A DNA stretch of 64,000 nucleotides, taken from NCBI RefSeq assembly GCF_000024365.1, contig NC_013235.1:5270001-5334000 (forward strand), written 5' to 3'. This DNA comes from Nakamurella multipartita DSM 44233 (GTDB lineage: Bacteria; Actinomycetota; Actinomycetes; Mycobacteriales; Nakamurellaceae). A program made the position numbers and the translations under genes. The first letter of the stretch is position 1. Each line of letters opens with the position of its first letter. Under the pieces are notes generated by a model that did not search any database, was not told the DNA's origin, and saw only the letters and a list, made by a program, of their open reading frames with translations. Below are positions 33,499 through 40,996 of the stretch, piece by piece.

Positions 33499-33936
33499 GT
33501 GAGCGACATCCTGACCGCGTCCCAGATCAAGACCCCCGGCACCGCCACGAACAAGGACGAGGCGATCCGGGAAGCCGGTCAGATCCTGGTCGATTCCGGC
33601 GCGGTCGGCCCCGAGTACATCGACGCGATGTTCGAGCGGGAGAAGTCGGTGTCCACCTACATGGGCAACTTCCTGGCCATCCCGCACGGCACCAACGAGG
33701 CCAAGGACTCGATCAAGGCCTCCGCCCTGTCGGTGGTGCGCTACGAGAACCCCATCGACTGGGACGGCAACGAGGTCCGCTTCGCCATCGGCATCGCCGG
33801 CTACGAGGGCGGCCACCTGGAGATCCTGGGCAAGGTCGCGATCATCTTCTCGGACATGGACGAGGTCGACAAACTCGTCGCCGCCGGATCCAGCCAGGAG
33901 ATCTTCGACCTGCTCAACGCGGTCAACGAGGACTGA
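33499..33936 (+). CDS. mtlF: PTS mannitol-type IIA component
   Basis: Cytosolic protein of 145 residues with the mannitol/fructose IIA fold. YMGNFLAIPHGTNEAKDSI contains the phospho-acceptor His63. NEVRFAIGIAGYEGGHLEIL is typical of MtlF. It passes phosphate from HPr to the Cys of the IIB domain encoded 40 bp upstream, with which it forms an operon. An AAGGAG ribosome site sits about 10 bases before the GTG start. A hairpin follows the stop. Confidence 0.9.
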   Translation: MSDILTASQIKTPGTATNKDEAIREAGQILVDSGAVGPEYIDAMFEREKSVSTYMGNFLAIPHGTNEAKDSIKASALSVVRYENPIDWDGNEVRFAIGIAGYEGGHLEILGKVAIIFSDMDEVDKLVAAGSSQEIFDLLNAVNED

Positions 33937-33945
33937 CGTCCGACA

Positions 33946-33977
33946 GCGTGACGCGGGGTTCCGGGGCCGCGTCACGC
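33946..33977 (+). terminator. Terminator of the PTS operon
   Basis: An 11-bp perfect stem GCGTGACGCGG (33946-33956 with 33967-33977) and 10-base loop, ten bases after the IIA stop. A second weaker hairpin (CTGCGCAGG arms) follows at about 33982-34025. Confidence 0.75.
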
Positions 33978-34055
33978 AGGGTCTGCGCAGGTCGCACCGT
34001 CATCCCGACGGCGCGGCCTGCGCAGTTCCGTCTGTCCGGCCGCTGCCGCGGACGA

Positions 34056-34655
34056 TCAGCGGTGGTCCACGTCGCGGCCGCTGGCCAGGTCGCCGCATTC
34101 GACCGGCCCCGGTGGACGGTCCTGGAAGTAGCGGCGGGCCCCCTCATCGGCACTCGCGGTGGCCAGGACCCCGGCCCAGTGGTCCCGGCCGATGAGCACC
34201 GGGTGTCCCGGCCGGCCGTGGTACACCGCGCGAAGCAGAACTGACCGCGCCGCCGGGCCGGTGCCGGCGCGATCCCGGATCCGGCCGATGACCGGTGCGC
34301 CCACGTCGGGCAGGTCGACCAGCATCACCAGCACCGCGTCGCATTCGTCGCGAGGGTCGAGGTCGCCATCGGCCAGGGCCTGCAGGCCGGCCCGCAGGCT
34401 GCTGCCCATGCCCTGCGCGAAGTGCTCGTTGCGCACCGCGATCACGCCGGGGGGCAGGCGGGCGATCACCTCGTCGGCGCGGGCGCCGACCACCACCAGC
34501 AGCGGGTCGCAGCCGGCCAGCGCGTCGACGGTGCGGGCCACCCAGGGGCCCTCGCCCGTGTCCACCAGGGCCTTCGGCATCCCGTAGCGGGTGCCGGAGC
34601 CGGCCGCCAGCAGCAGGCCGGCGACCCGGGCCGGTGGCTCGTCCGGACGGGTCAG
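34056..34655 (-). CDS. MobA/MocA-like nucleotidyltransferase
   Basis: Protein of about 199 residues. VAGLLLAAGSGTRYGMPKAL is the nucleotide-binding signature of NTP transferases and VLVMLVDLPDVG the metal site, matching CTP:molybdopterin cytidylyltransferase (MocA) or MobA-like enzymes that mature Moco for the XdhC-type oxidases. No ATG, GTG or TTG lies upstream of the signature in this frame; the only in-frame ATG (34580) would remove it. The likely start is the CTG at 34655, which overlaps the stop of the small upstream gene (CTGA), implying coupled translation. Substrate assignment rests on context. Confidence 0.75.
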   Translation of the reverse strand: MTRPDEPPARVAGLLLAAGSGTRYGMPKALVDTGEGPWVARTVDALAGCDPLLVVVGARADEVIARLPPGVIAVRNEHFAQGMGSSLRAGLQALADGDLDPRDECDAVLVMLVDLPDVGAPVIGRIRDRAGTGPAARSVLLRAVYHGRPGHPVLIGRDHWAGVLATASADEGARRYFQDRPPGPVECGDLASGRDVDHR

Positions 34656-34828
34656 CGGTTGATGACCGTGGTCGGGTGCACGTACGGCGTGTGCCGCAGC
34701 GGGAACTCCACGTCGCCGAACGGGGACAACGCGCCCTGCACGTCGGTGTTCAGCTCGGTGACCGGATGCTGGCCGTCGGGCAGCACCGGCCAGGTCGGAT
34801 CGACGCCCTTACCTCGCTTGGCGGCCAC
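34652..34828 (-). CDS. Small conserved-looking protein, 58 residues
   Basis: A short gene with an AGGAGG ribosome site (34834-34839) five bases before a GTG start. It encodes AAKRGKGVDPTWPVLPDGQH, then TELNTDVQGALSPFGDVEFP and a His/Thr-rich end (RHTPYVHPTTVINR). Third positions are mostly G or C. I do not recognise a family. It stands divergently next to the helicase-associated gene, the position of Rv0863 in the M. tuberculosis Moco/XPB block, and precedes the nucleotidyltransferase with an overlapping stop. Confidence 0.7.
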   Translation of the reverse strand: MAAKRGKGVDPTWPVLPDGQHPVTELNTDVQGALSPFGDVEFPLRHTPYVHPTTVINR

Positions 34829-35001
34829 GGGGTCCTCCTAGTTGAGCCGTACGGGTCCGGCTTCGCTCGTCGGCGCAGGTCCGGCGGGCGGTGATCCACC
34901 CAGGGACATTCTGGACCACCGCCCCGGAACCGCTCAACCGGGCGGCGGTGCGGTGGCCGTCACGGCTCGGGCCCGGGTCGCGAGTCACTACGGTGGATGC
35001 G

Positions 35002-37278
35002 ATGCCCTCGACCCTGGACTGGCTGCGCGCCCGCGACGACCACGAGCTGGTCGCGCTGCTGCGTGCGCGCCCGGACCTGACCGTGCCTGCCCCCAGCGAC
35101 CTGGTGGTCCTGGCCGGCCGGCTCAACAACGGCCCGTCGGTGTGGCGGGCGATGGAGAGCCTGAACCACTTCCACATCCAGGTGTTGCAGGCCCTGGCGG
35201 TGCTGGACGCCGAGAAGCGGGCGGTCCCGCGGACCGTCCTGAGTCAATTCCTCGGGCCGGACGCTCCCGACGAGGCCGTGGACACCGCATTGGCCGAACT
35301 GGAGTCGCTGGCCCTGGTCCGCGGCCGGGACCAGGTCGTCATGCCGTCCGCGGTGCTCGCCGTGCTGGGCACCTACCCGGCCGGGCTGGCCGCGCCCGGG
35401 TCGTTGTCGGTCGAGCAGGCCGCGGCCGCGGTGGCCGAACTCGACGACGCGGCCCGCTCCATCGTGCAGCGGCTGGCCACCGGGCTGCCGCGGGGCACCA
35501 CCGATGCGCGCTCCGCGGTGGGCCGGGCGGTCAAGGGTCTGGTCGCGGCCGGCCTGCTGCGCTGGATCGACGCGGACACCGTCGAGCTGCCCCGGGAGGT
35601 CGCCCTGGCCGTCCGCGGCGACCAGCCGATCGGGCCGGTCCAGGTGCAGCCGCCGGCCGACGGCGTGGTGGCCCACGGCCGGTCGACCGTGGACGGCACC
35701 GCCGCCCTGCAAGCGGTGGCCGCGGTCGACCGGATCCGCGGCCGGCTCGATGCCATCGGGCGCACTCCCCCACCCGCGCTGCGCTCGGGCGGGTTGGGCA
35801 TCCGCGAGCTGCGGCGGCTGGCCAAACTGACCGGCGACGACGAGCACACCTGCGCGCTGGACGTCGAACTGCTGGCCGCGATGGGCCTGATCATCTCCGA
35901 CCACCCGCGGAACCGGGCGGTCGAGCTGTGGATGCCGACCTCCGACGCCGACGACTTCCTGGAGCTCAGCGACGAGGCGGCCTGGGCCGAACTGGCCGCG
36001 ACCTGGGTCGACCTGCGGCGCAACCCGGCCCGAGCCGGCGGCCGCGACTCGATGGACAAGGTGCTCAACGCGTTGTCGCCCGAGCTGTCCTGGATCCGCG
36101 GGCCGGTGGACCGGCGGTTCGTGCTGACGATGCTGGCCGAGCTGGCGCCCGGGTCCGGGCTGAGCCCGCAAGGTCTGGCCGACCGGTTCGCCTGGCGCTC
36201 GCCGCTGCGGCCGGCCGAGCACCGGGCCGGCGTGCTGGACGCCACCGTCACCGAGGCGACCGCGCTGGGCGTCATCGCCTTCGGGGCGCTGAGCACCGCC
36301 GGCCGGGTCCTGCTCGAGCAGACCCCGAAGGACGCCGCGACGGCGCTCGCCGAGGCGTTGCCCGAGCCGGTCGACACCGTGCTGGTGCAGGCCGACCTGA
36401 CCGTGGTCGCCCCCGGCCGGCTGGTGCCCGAGCTGGCTGCCCGGCTGGCCCAGGTGGCCGACCTGGAATCGGCCGGTTCGGCCACCGTCTACCGGGTCAC
36501 GCCCCAGTCGGTCCGGCGGGCGTTGGACGCCGGCGTCACCACCGCCGAGGTGCACGAGATGTTCCACAGCCACTCGATGACCGGGGTGCCGCAGGCGCTG
36601 GACTACCTGATCGACGACGTCGGCCGGCGGTACGGGACGCTGCGGCTGGGCGGAGCCAGCACCTACCTGCGCAGCGACGACCCGGCCCTGATCGACCAGG
36701 CGATCGCCTCCGCGGCGGCGCTGGGCATCGACGTCCGCCGGCTGGCGCCGACGGTGGCGGTGTCGATGGCCGAGCTGCCGGAGCTGATGACGCACCTGCG
36801 CTCGGCCGGGCTGGTGCCGGCGGCCGAGGACGGCTCGGGGGCCCTGCTCGACCTGACCGCCCAGCCGCACCGGGTCAAGCAGCAGCGGGTGGCGCTCAAG
36901 CACTGGCGCGAGCCACCGAGCGCATCGGCCGAGCAGCTGCTGGCCCTGGTCGATCGGATGCGCAGCGCCGACCGGGAGATCCCGGTGACCGCCGGCGCCG
37001 GCGGCGACACCTCCTCGATCCTGGCCGAGCTGCGCAACGCGGCCGCCCACCGGCGCACGGTCTGGATCACCTACGCCGACATGCAGGGGGCCAGCATTCG
37101 CTGGCTGGTCGACCCGATCACCGTGTCCCCGGGCAAACTCGTCGGGATCGACCGGCTGCGCGGTGACGTCCGCAACTTCGCCCTGCACCGGATCGTCTCG
37201 GTCGCCACCGCCGACGCCACCGACGCCGACGCCGACGCCGACGGTCTGCCGGACCAGCCGGATCCCGACCCGGCGTAG
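35002..37278 (+). CDS. Helicase-associated protein (XPB/Ssl2-like N domain, WYL-like C-terminal)
   Basis: Protein of 758 residues. It is the actinobacterial companion of the XPB helicase (Rv0862c-like in M. tuberculosis), with SLNHFHIQVLQALAVLD-type winged-helix segments near the N terminus, a Helicase_C_3/XPB-like region about residues 350-620 (VLVQADLTVVAPGRLVPELA, VYRVTPQSVRRALDAG) and a WYL-like domain near 670-740 (AHRRTVWITYADMQGASI). It lacks Walker motifs, so it is not itself a helicase; it likely binds DNA or partners XPB in repair. The ATG at 35002 has TACGGT seven bases upstream, suggesting a leaderless start. XPB itself lies 25 kb away. Confidence 0.85.
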   Translation: MPSTLDWLRARDDHELVALLRARPDLTVPAPSDLVVLAGRLNNGPSVWRAMESLNHFHIQVLQALAVLDAEKRAVPRTVLSQFLGPDAPDEAVDTALAELESLALVRGRDQVVMPSAVLAVLGTYPAGLAAPGSLSVEQAAAAVAELDDAARSIVQRLATGLPRGTTDARSAVGRAVKGLVAAGLLRWIDADTVELPREVALAVRGDQPIGPVQVQPPADGVVAHGRSTVDGTAALQAVAAVDRIRGRLDAIGRTPPPALRSGGLGIRELRRLAKLTGDDEHTCALDVELLAAMGLIISDHPRNRAVELWMPTSDADDFLELSDEAAWAELAATWVDLRRNPARAGGRDSMDKVLNALSPELSWIRGPVDRRFVLTMLAELAPGSGLSPQGLADRFAWRSPLRPAEHRAGVLDATVTEATALGVIAFGALSTAGRVLLEQTPKDAATALAEALPEPVDTVLVQADLTVVAPGRLVPELAARLAQVADLESAGSATVYRVTPQSVRRALDAGVTTAEVHEMFHSHSMTGVPQALDYLIDDVGRRYGTLRLGGASTYLRSDDPALIDQAIASAAALGIDVRRLAPTVAVSMAELPELMTHLRSAGLVPAAEDGSGALLDLTAQPHRVKQQRVALKHWREPPSASAEQLLALVDRMRSADREIPVTAGAGGDTSSILAELRNAAAHRRTVWITYADMQGASIRWLVDPITVSPGKLVGIDRLRGDVRNFALHRIVSVATADATDADADADGLPDQPDPDPA

Positions 37279-37350
37279 ATCCTCGAACCGGTTGACCGCC
37301 GGTTCGCGCCCGCGCGTTAGGCGCCCGCGCCGGTTGGGTCGGCACCCGCG
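37279..37350. other. GC-rich spacer before the repeat block
   Basis: Short sequence after the helicase-associated gene with several imperfect copies of GCGCCCGCGCCGGTT and CCGGTT; no gene seen. Confidence 0.4.
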
Positions 37351-37502
37351 CCGGTTCGCTGACCGGAAAATAGGTACGCATGAGGCTGGTGGTGCTGCTG
37401 GTGCACATTTTCACGCCTCTGTGGCGTCACCGGAAGGGACAGGGTGACTGATCAAACCCGCGCCCGGGCGGGGGATTCGCCCGGTTCAGCACGGGAAAGA
37501 TC
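37351..37502 (+). repeat. Tandem long direct repeat, unit 1
   Basis: A 152-bp unit repeated at 37524-37675 with three mismatches and an offset of 173 bp. It contains a small palindrome (CCGGT-N6-ACCGG), a 23-codon open frame and most of a 57-bp hairpin element. Confidence 0.9.
37380..37451 (+). CDS. Micro-ORF of 23 codons, copy 1 (tentative)
   Basis: ATG to TGA frame encoding MRLVVLLVHIFTPLW followed by a basic, polar tail of eight residues. The hydrophobic core and charged end resemble small membrane peptides. There is no clear ribosome site. Its stop lies inside the start of a 57-bp hairpin. The identical frame recurs 173 bp downstream; the duplication alone does not prove translation. Confidence 0.25.
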   Translation: MRLVVLLVHIFTPLWRHRKGQGD

Positions 37503-37504
37503 AG
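37448..37504 (+). repeat. 57-bp hairpin repeat, copy A
   Basis: Begins CTGATC and ends GATCAG exactly 57 bp later; inside, CCGGGCG and CGCCCGG form a second 7-bp stem. Belongs to a family of six in this window. Confidence 0.85.
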
Positions 37505-37552
37505 CGAAGCAGCTTGCCGGTTGCCGGTTCGCTGACCGGAAAATAGGTACGC

Positions 37553-37624
37553 ATGAGGCTGGTGGTGCTGCTGGTGCACATTTTCACGCCTCTGTGGCGT
37601 CACCGGAAGGGACAGGGTGACTGA
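37553..37624 (+). CDS. Micro-ORF of 23 codons, copy 2 (tentative)
   Basis: Identical in sequence to the frame at 37380-37451, in the second long direct repeat. Confidence 0.25.
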   Translation: MRLVVLLVHIFTPLWRHRKGQGD

Positions 37625-37675
37625 TCAAACCCGCGCCCAGGCGGGGGATTCGCCCGATCCAGCACGGGAAAGATC
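37621..37675 (+). repeat. 57-bp hairpin repeat, copy B (split by IS30)
   Basis: Begins CTGATC; its last bases were separated by IS30 and continue at 38743 (ATCAG). Confidence 0.8.
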
Positions 37676-38742
37676 CGGAATGTCAAGTGGTGGTTGCAAC
37701 TGTCAACTCCTGCAGCACTTCTGCTGGGGTTCGGTACCCCAGGACCTTGCGGGGGCGGCTGTTGAGCAGGTCCGCGACGTGATCGAGTTCTTCCTGACTG
37801 ATCGTGCGGAAGTCGGCGACGCCGCGGGGGAAGTAGTAGCGGATGAGCCGGTTGGTGTTCTCGTTCGTTCCGCGTTGCCAGGGGCTGTACGGGTCGGCGA
37901 AGTACACCTTGATGCCCGTGGCGATGGTGAAGTCCACGTGCCGGGCCATCTCCTTGCCCCGATCCCAGGTGAGGCTGCGGTGCAGATCGGCGGGCAACGC
38001 GGTGATCTTCGAGGTCAACGATGCGTTGACCGCAGCTGCGGTGCGTCGTCCGCCGGGCAGGCCGCAGATCAGGGTGAACCGGGAGGCCCGTTCGACGACC
38101 GTAGCGATCGCCGAGGATTTGCCGACCCCGATCACCAGGTCACCCTCCCAGTGCCCAGGGACCCTGCGGTCATCGGCTTCGGCGGGGCGCTGTGTAATCG
38201 GGACGGCATCGGAGATTTTGCCTCGCAACGACTCCGGACGGTCGCGGGTACTTCGCCTGCTCCGTTCGATACGAGCCTCGGTCTGCAGCGCCAGCCGCAG
38301 ACTGCCGCGGCCGCCGACGTACCACGCGTGATAGATCGTCTCGTGGGACACACGTAAGCCTGGCTCATCGGGATGCTCACGGGCCAACCGGCCCGCGATC
38401 TGCTGCGGTGACCACCCCCGCCGCAGATCCGACACCACCCTTTCCCGTAGCGCGGTGCCCGGCGCGAGCTTGCGCGGCTTGGGTCGAGGAGCCCGCGCGC
38501 AAGACTGCGAATGAGCCGCATGCGGCCGATACCCGTACGGCGAGGGAAGGCTGTTGCGCTTGATCTCGCGACAGATCGTTGACCGATGCCGACCAAGCTG
38601 GCGACCGATCGCCGCCGCCGTCGCGCCGGCCAACAACAGATCGGCCAGCACGATCCGCTCCTCCACCGTCAACCGAGCACCCGGCACAAGATCACTCTCC
38701 CCAGCTGTCACACCGACGTTGCAACAGATACTGGAACCCACC
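37676..38742 (-). mobile_element. IS30-family insertion sequence
   Basis: An element of 1067 bp flanked by ATC direct repeats (37673-37675 and 38743-38745). The ends are imperfect inverted repeats that share GTTGCAAC at positions 18-25 (about 14 of 25 matches). It carries one transposase on the minus strand and lies inside copy B of the 57-bp repeat. The exact ends are inferred from repeat restoration. Confidence 0.8.
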
Positions 38743-38744
38743 AT
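37683..38744 (-). CDS. IS30 family transposase
   Basis: Protein of about 353 residues. The N-terminal helix-turn-helix (LTVEERIVLADLLLAGATAA, GRHRSTICREIKRN) is typical of IS30. The DDE core is PGHWEGDLVIGVG, SLTWDRGKEMARH and a Glu in NENTNRLIRYYFPRG. The frame is open further upstream into the repeats. The ATG at 38744 straddles the element boundary, so the native start may instead be the GTG at 38741. No internal stop, so probably functional. Confidence 0.88.
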   Translation of the reverse strand: MVGSSICCNVGVTAGESDLVPGARLTVEERIVLADLLLAGATAAAIGRQLGRHRSTICREIKRNSLPSPYGYRPHAAHSQSCARAPRPKPRKLAPGTALRERVVSDLRRGWSPQQIAGRLAREHPDEPGLRVSHETIYHAWYVGGRGSLRLALQTEARIERSRRSTRDRPESLRGKISDAVPITQRPAEADDRRVPGHWEGDLVIGVGKSSAIATVVERASRFTLICGLPGGRRTAAAVNASLTSKITALPADLHRSLTWDRGKEMARHVDFTIATGIKVYFADPYSPWQRGTNENTNRLIRYYFPRGVADFRTISQEELDHVADLLNSRPRKVLGYRTPAEVLQELTVATTT

Positions 38745-38774
38745 CAGCGAAGCAGCACACCGGACGCTGGTCCG

Positions 38775-38831
38775 CTGATGAAACCCGCGCCAGACCCGCA
38801 GAATCGCCCGGTTCAGCGCGGCAAAGATCAG
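38775..38831 (+). repeat. 57-bp hairpin repeat, copy C
   Basis: CTGATG to GATCAG, 57 bp, immediately beyond the 3' end of the membrane/discoidin gene. Preceded by the spacer AGCACACCGGACGCTGGTC, also seen between copies D and E. Confidence 0.85.
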
Positions 38832-38841
38832 CGAAGCAGGG

Positions 38842-40236
38842 TCAGCCGCCGGGGTGACCCAGCACTTGGATTTCCGAGATCGCGGTGAAGTCACGTTCTC
38901 CTGGCGCCGAGGTCGCCGTAATCACCACGGTGAGGGAATCGGTGACCACGTCGACCGACTGCATCTGCATGTCCGGGGAGTCGGCCAAGTCCTGGTGGAC
39001 AGACGTGCCGTTCGCACCGACCCAGTCCACCCCCACCACACGGCGGTTCTGGGCGAACCGGTCAACACCACTGGCCGCATCGACCTTGGCGTACCCCGGC
39101 ACGATGCCGACCGCGGTCACCCGCACCGGACCGGAGAACGTGAGCAGGATTCGCTGCCCGGTGGCATCGCCGGTGGCCCGCCACGCTGTCTCGAGCACCC
39201 CGTCGGCGACGTTGGCCGCCGGGTAACTCACGGTGTTCCCGGCGTCGTCGGTGCCGTCCGGGGCCACCGCACTGGCCTGGGCCGCGACGATCGGAATCAG
39301 GACCGCCGGCCCGGCGTCGGCGCTGGCAGAGGGGGCGCCCCCCGTTGACGATGTGATCGGTGAGGCCGCCACCATCGGTCCGCGCTGGCTGGTGGACCCG
39401 ATTCCGACCAACGCGAAGCCCAGGGCCGTGGTGAGCACGAGCCACGGCGCGAACGCGCGCGCGGCCGCCGGCCAATTGACCACCTGATGGATGTGCAGGA
39501 AGGTCGGCCGGGAGTGGAATCCGATGCCGTCCCGTCGCAGGCAGGACAGCTCGTAGACGCACAAGCCGGCAAAGACGAGCCCGCCGCCCAGGCTGAGCAG
39601 GGCCAGGCGGGTGTCCATGGAGGTGGTCGCCGTGGACGTCCCGGCGACCCCCTCCACCACCGTCACGGCGGCGACCGCCAGACCGACGAAAGCCGGCAGG
39701 AACGGATGGACATCGGCGGCCCGGAACGAATATCGGACACCGAGAATGACCGCCCAGACCGCGGCGGGCCACAACGGCAACGACGCGAAGATCATCAGCA
39801 GCAGCACCCAGTTCTGCCGGCCGGGCGCATCCCCGATCAGCGAGCCGAACGCGATCAGGGCGAAGGGGGTGATCAACACGGCCAGCACCGTCAGCCAGGG
39901 CCGCGCGGCGGCGACGGCCACGGCGGAACGGTGGCCTGGCCCCGACTTCACGATCAGCAGCACAACGGCCACCGCGAAGCACGGAACGGCGATGACGAAT
40001 TTGTAGAACGGCGCCAAGACGGCCGAATTCAGCAGGGACGACACGTCGACCTGATCCTGGCCCGCGAGCAGCACCGCGACCAGGGCCAGGTAGCCGAGCC
40101 AGGCGCGCCAGGATTGCAGGGTCTCAACCCGAGGATCGCGGTCGGCCTGCGGCGTCAACCAGACGGAGACGCAGGCACACGGAACCACAAATGCCGGCAC
40201 GACGAAGCGCGCGAACAAGGCAACGATCAGATTCAC
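38842..40236 (-). CDS. Multi-pass membrane protein with C-terminal discoidin-like domain
   Basis: Protein of 464 residues. At least seven hydrophobic helices fill the first 300 residues (for example VNLIVALFARFVVPAFVVPC, WLGYLALVAVLLAG, KFVIAVPCFAVAVVLLIV, LALLSLGGGLVFAGLCVYEL). After a Ser/Ala-rich linker, residues about 335-464 form a galactose-binding-like domain with the NADase-type glycan-binding pattern: YPAANVADGVLETAWRATGD, RILLTFSGPVRVTAVGIVPG, ISEIQVLG. It is probably exported to bind cell-wall glycans. Start GTG at 40236 with GGGGGA upstream. The gene is bounded on both sides by 57-bp repeats, which suggests that the segment could have moved as a unit. Confidence 0.7.
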   Translation of the reverse strand: MNLIVALFARFVVPAFVVPCACVSVWLTPQADRDPRVETLQSWRAWLGYLALVAVLLAGQDQVDVSSLLNSAVLAPFYKFVIAVPCFAVAVVLLIVKSGPGHRSAVAVAAARPWLTVLAVLITPFALIAFGSLIGDAPGRQNWVLLLMIFASLPLWPAAVWAVILGVRYSFRAADVHPFLPAFVGLAVAAVTVVEGVAGTSTATTSMDTRLALLSLGGGLVFAGLCVYELSCLRRDGIGFHSRPTFLHIHQVVNWPAAARAFAPWLVLTTALGFALVGIGSTSQRGPMVAASPITSSTGGAPSASADAGPAVLIPIVAAQASAVAPDGTDDAGNTVSYPAANVADGVLETAWRATGDATGQRILLTFSGPVRVTAVGIVPGYAKVDAASGVDRFAQNRRVVGVDWVGANGTSVHQDLADSPDMQMQSVDVVTDSLTVVITATSAPGERDFTAISEIQVLGHPGG

Positions 40237-40506
40237 GGGTCCCCCACCGCAGCCGCTCCCCCGAAACAGTGCGCCGAACCATGCCCGCCCAGGCCGTCGC
40301 GGGCAACCGCCAAGCGTGTGGGCAACCGGGTGATCACGGCCGTGCCACGCGCCGCCGCGGGCAAGTCCGCTGATCAAATCCGCGCCAGACCTGCAGAGAC
40401 GCCCGATTCAGCGCGGCAAAGATCAGCGAAGCAGCACACCGGACGCAGGTCCGCTGATGAAACCCGCGCCAGACCGGCAGAAACGCCCGGTTCAGCGCGG
40501 GAAAGA
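40237..40506. other. Intergenic region with two repeat copies
   Basis: Upstream region of the membrane/discoidin gene. It holds copies D and E of the 57-bp repeat and a spacer between them; no additional gene is supported. Confidence 0.5.
40370..40426 (+). repeat. 57-bp hairpin repeat, copy D
   Basis: CTGATC to GATCAG, 57 bp, upstream of the membrane/discoidin gene; 84 bp from copy E. Confidence 0.85.
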
Positions 40507-40510
40507 TCAG
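40454..40510 (+). repeat. 57-bp hairpin repeat, copy E
   Basis: CTGATG to GATCAG, 57 bp; supplies the stop codon and last residue of the MaoC-like gene. Confidence 0.85.
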
Positions 40511-40968
40511 CGAAGCGGCGGGTGGGGTGGGCCCGGGCGACGCCGAACCAGCGCCTCGACCGTCGTCTCCAGCACGGTGACGTCGCGCTCGTCGACGAGC
40601 CGGCCCCGGGTGACCACCAGGCCCCGGTCGGGCTTGGTCAGCTCGACCCGCTCGATGATCAGCGACGCGGTGAGCAGACCGGAGCGGACCGGCGCCGGGA
40701 ACTCGGCGACGACGCGGCGGCCCGCGATCACCGCCCAGTGCCGGTAGGCGCCCAGCACCGAGAGCCGCTGGAAGATCGCCACCGAATGCACCCCGCTGGC
40801 GATGACGTCCCCGAAGAAGCCGGCCTGTGCGGCCACTTGGTCGATGTGGAAGACCTGCGGATCCCACTGCTGCGCGAACTCGATGATCTCCTCGACGCCG
40901 ACCCGGTAGGTGCCCAGGTCGAGCACCGACCCGACGGCCAGGTCCTCCGCGTACCGGGTGTCGACCAC
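40507..40968 (-). CDS. MaoC-like dehydratase domain protein
   Basis: Protein of 153 residues with a hotdog fold. YRVGVEEIIEFAQQWDPQVFHID contains the Asp/His pair of the hydratase motif, followed by AAQAGFFGDVIASGVHSVAIFQRL and the late strand VVAEFPAPVRSGLL. It likely hydrates or dehydrates an enoyl thioester. The C-terminal RRRPGPPHPPLR is unusual: the final codons and stop fall in a 57-bp repeat, so the native C terminus may have been replaced. Start ATG at 40968. Confidence 0.8.
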   Translation of the reverse strand: MVDTRYAEDLAVGSVLDLGTYRVGVEEIIEFAQQWDPQVFHIDQVAAQAGFFGDVIASGVHSVAIFQRLSVLGAYRHWAVIAGRRVVAEFPAPVRSGLLTASLIIERVELTKPDRGLVVTRGRLVDERDVTVLETTVEALVRRRPGPPHPPLR

Positions 40969-40996
40969 ACGCTCTCCCTCGCTCCGGCCGGGCCGG

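Larger units (their letters stand above)
37524..37675 (+). repeat. Tandem long direct repeat, unit 2
   Basis: Second 152-bp unit. Its right end is cut by the IS30 element, whose ATC target duplication is 37673-37675. Confidence 0.9.

Noticed and set aside
36663-37070. Ser/Arg-rich minus-strand frame in the helicase-associated gene
   Set aside because: Antisense to a well-supported gene and without recognisable motifs.
37448-40510. 57-bp repeats as integron attC sites or a CRISPR array
   Set aside because: No integrase, no cas genes, no R/L-box consensus and no regular spacers; copy spacing is irregular.
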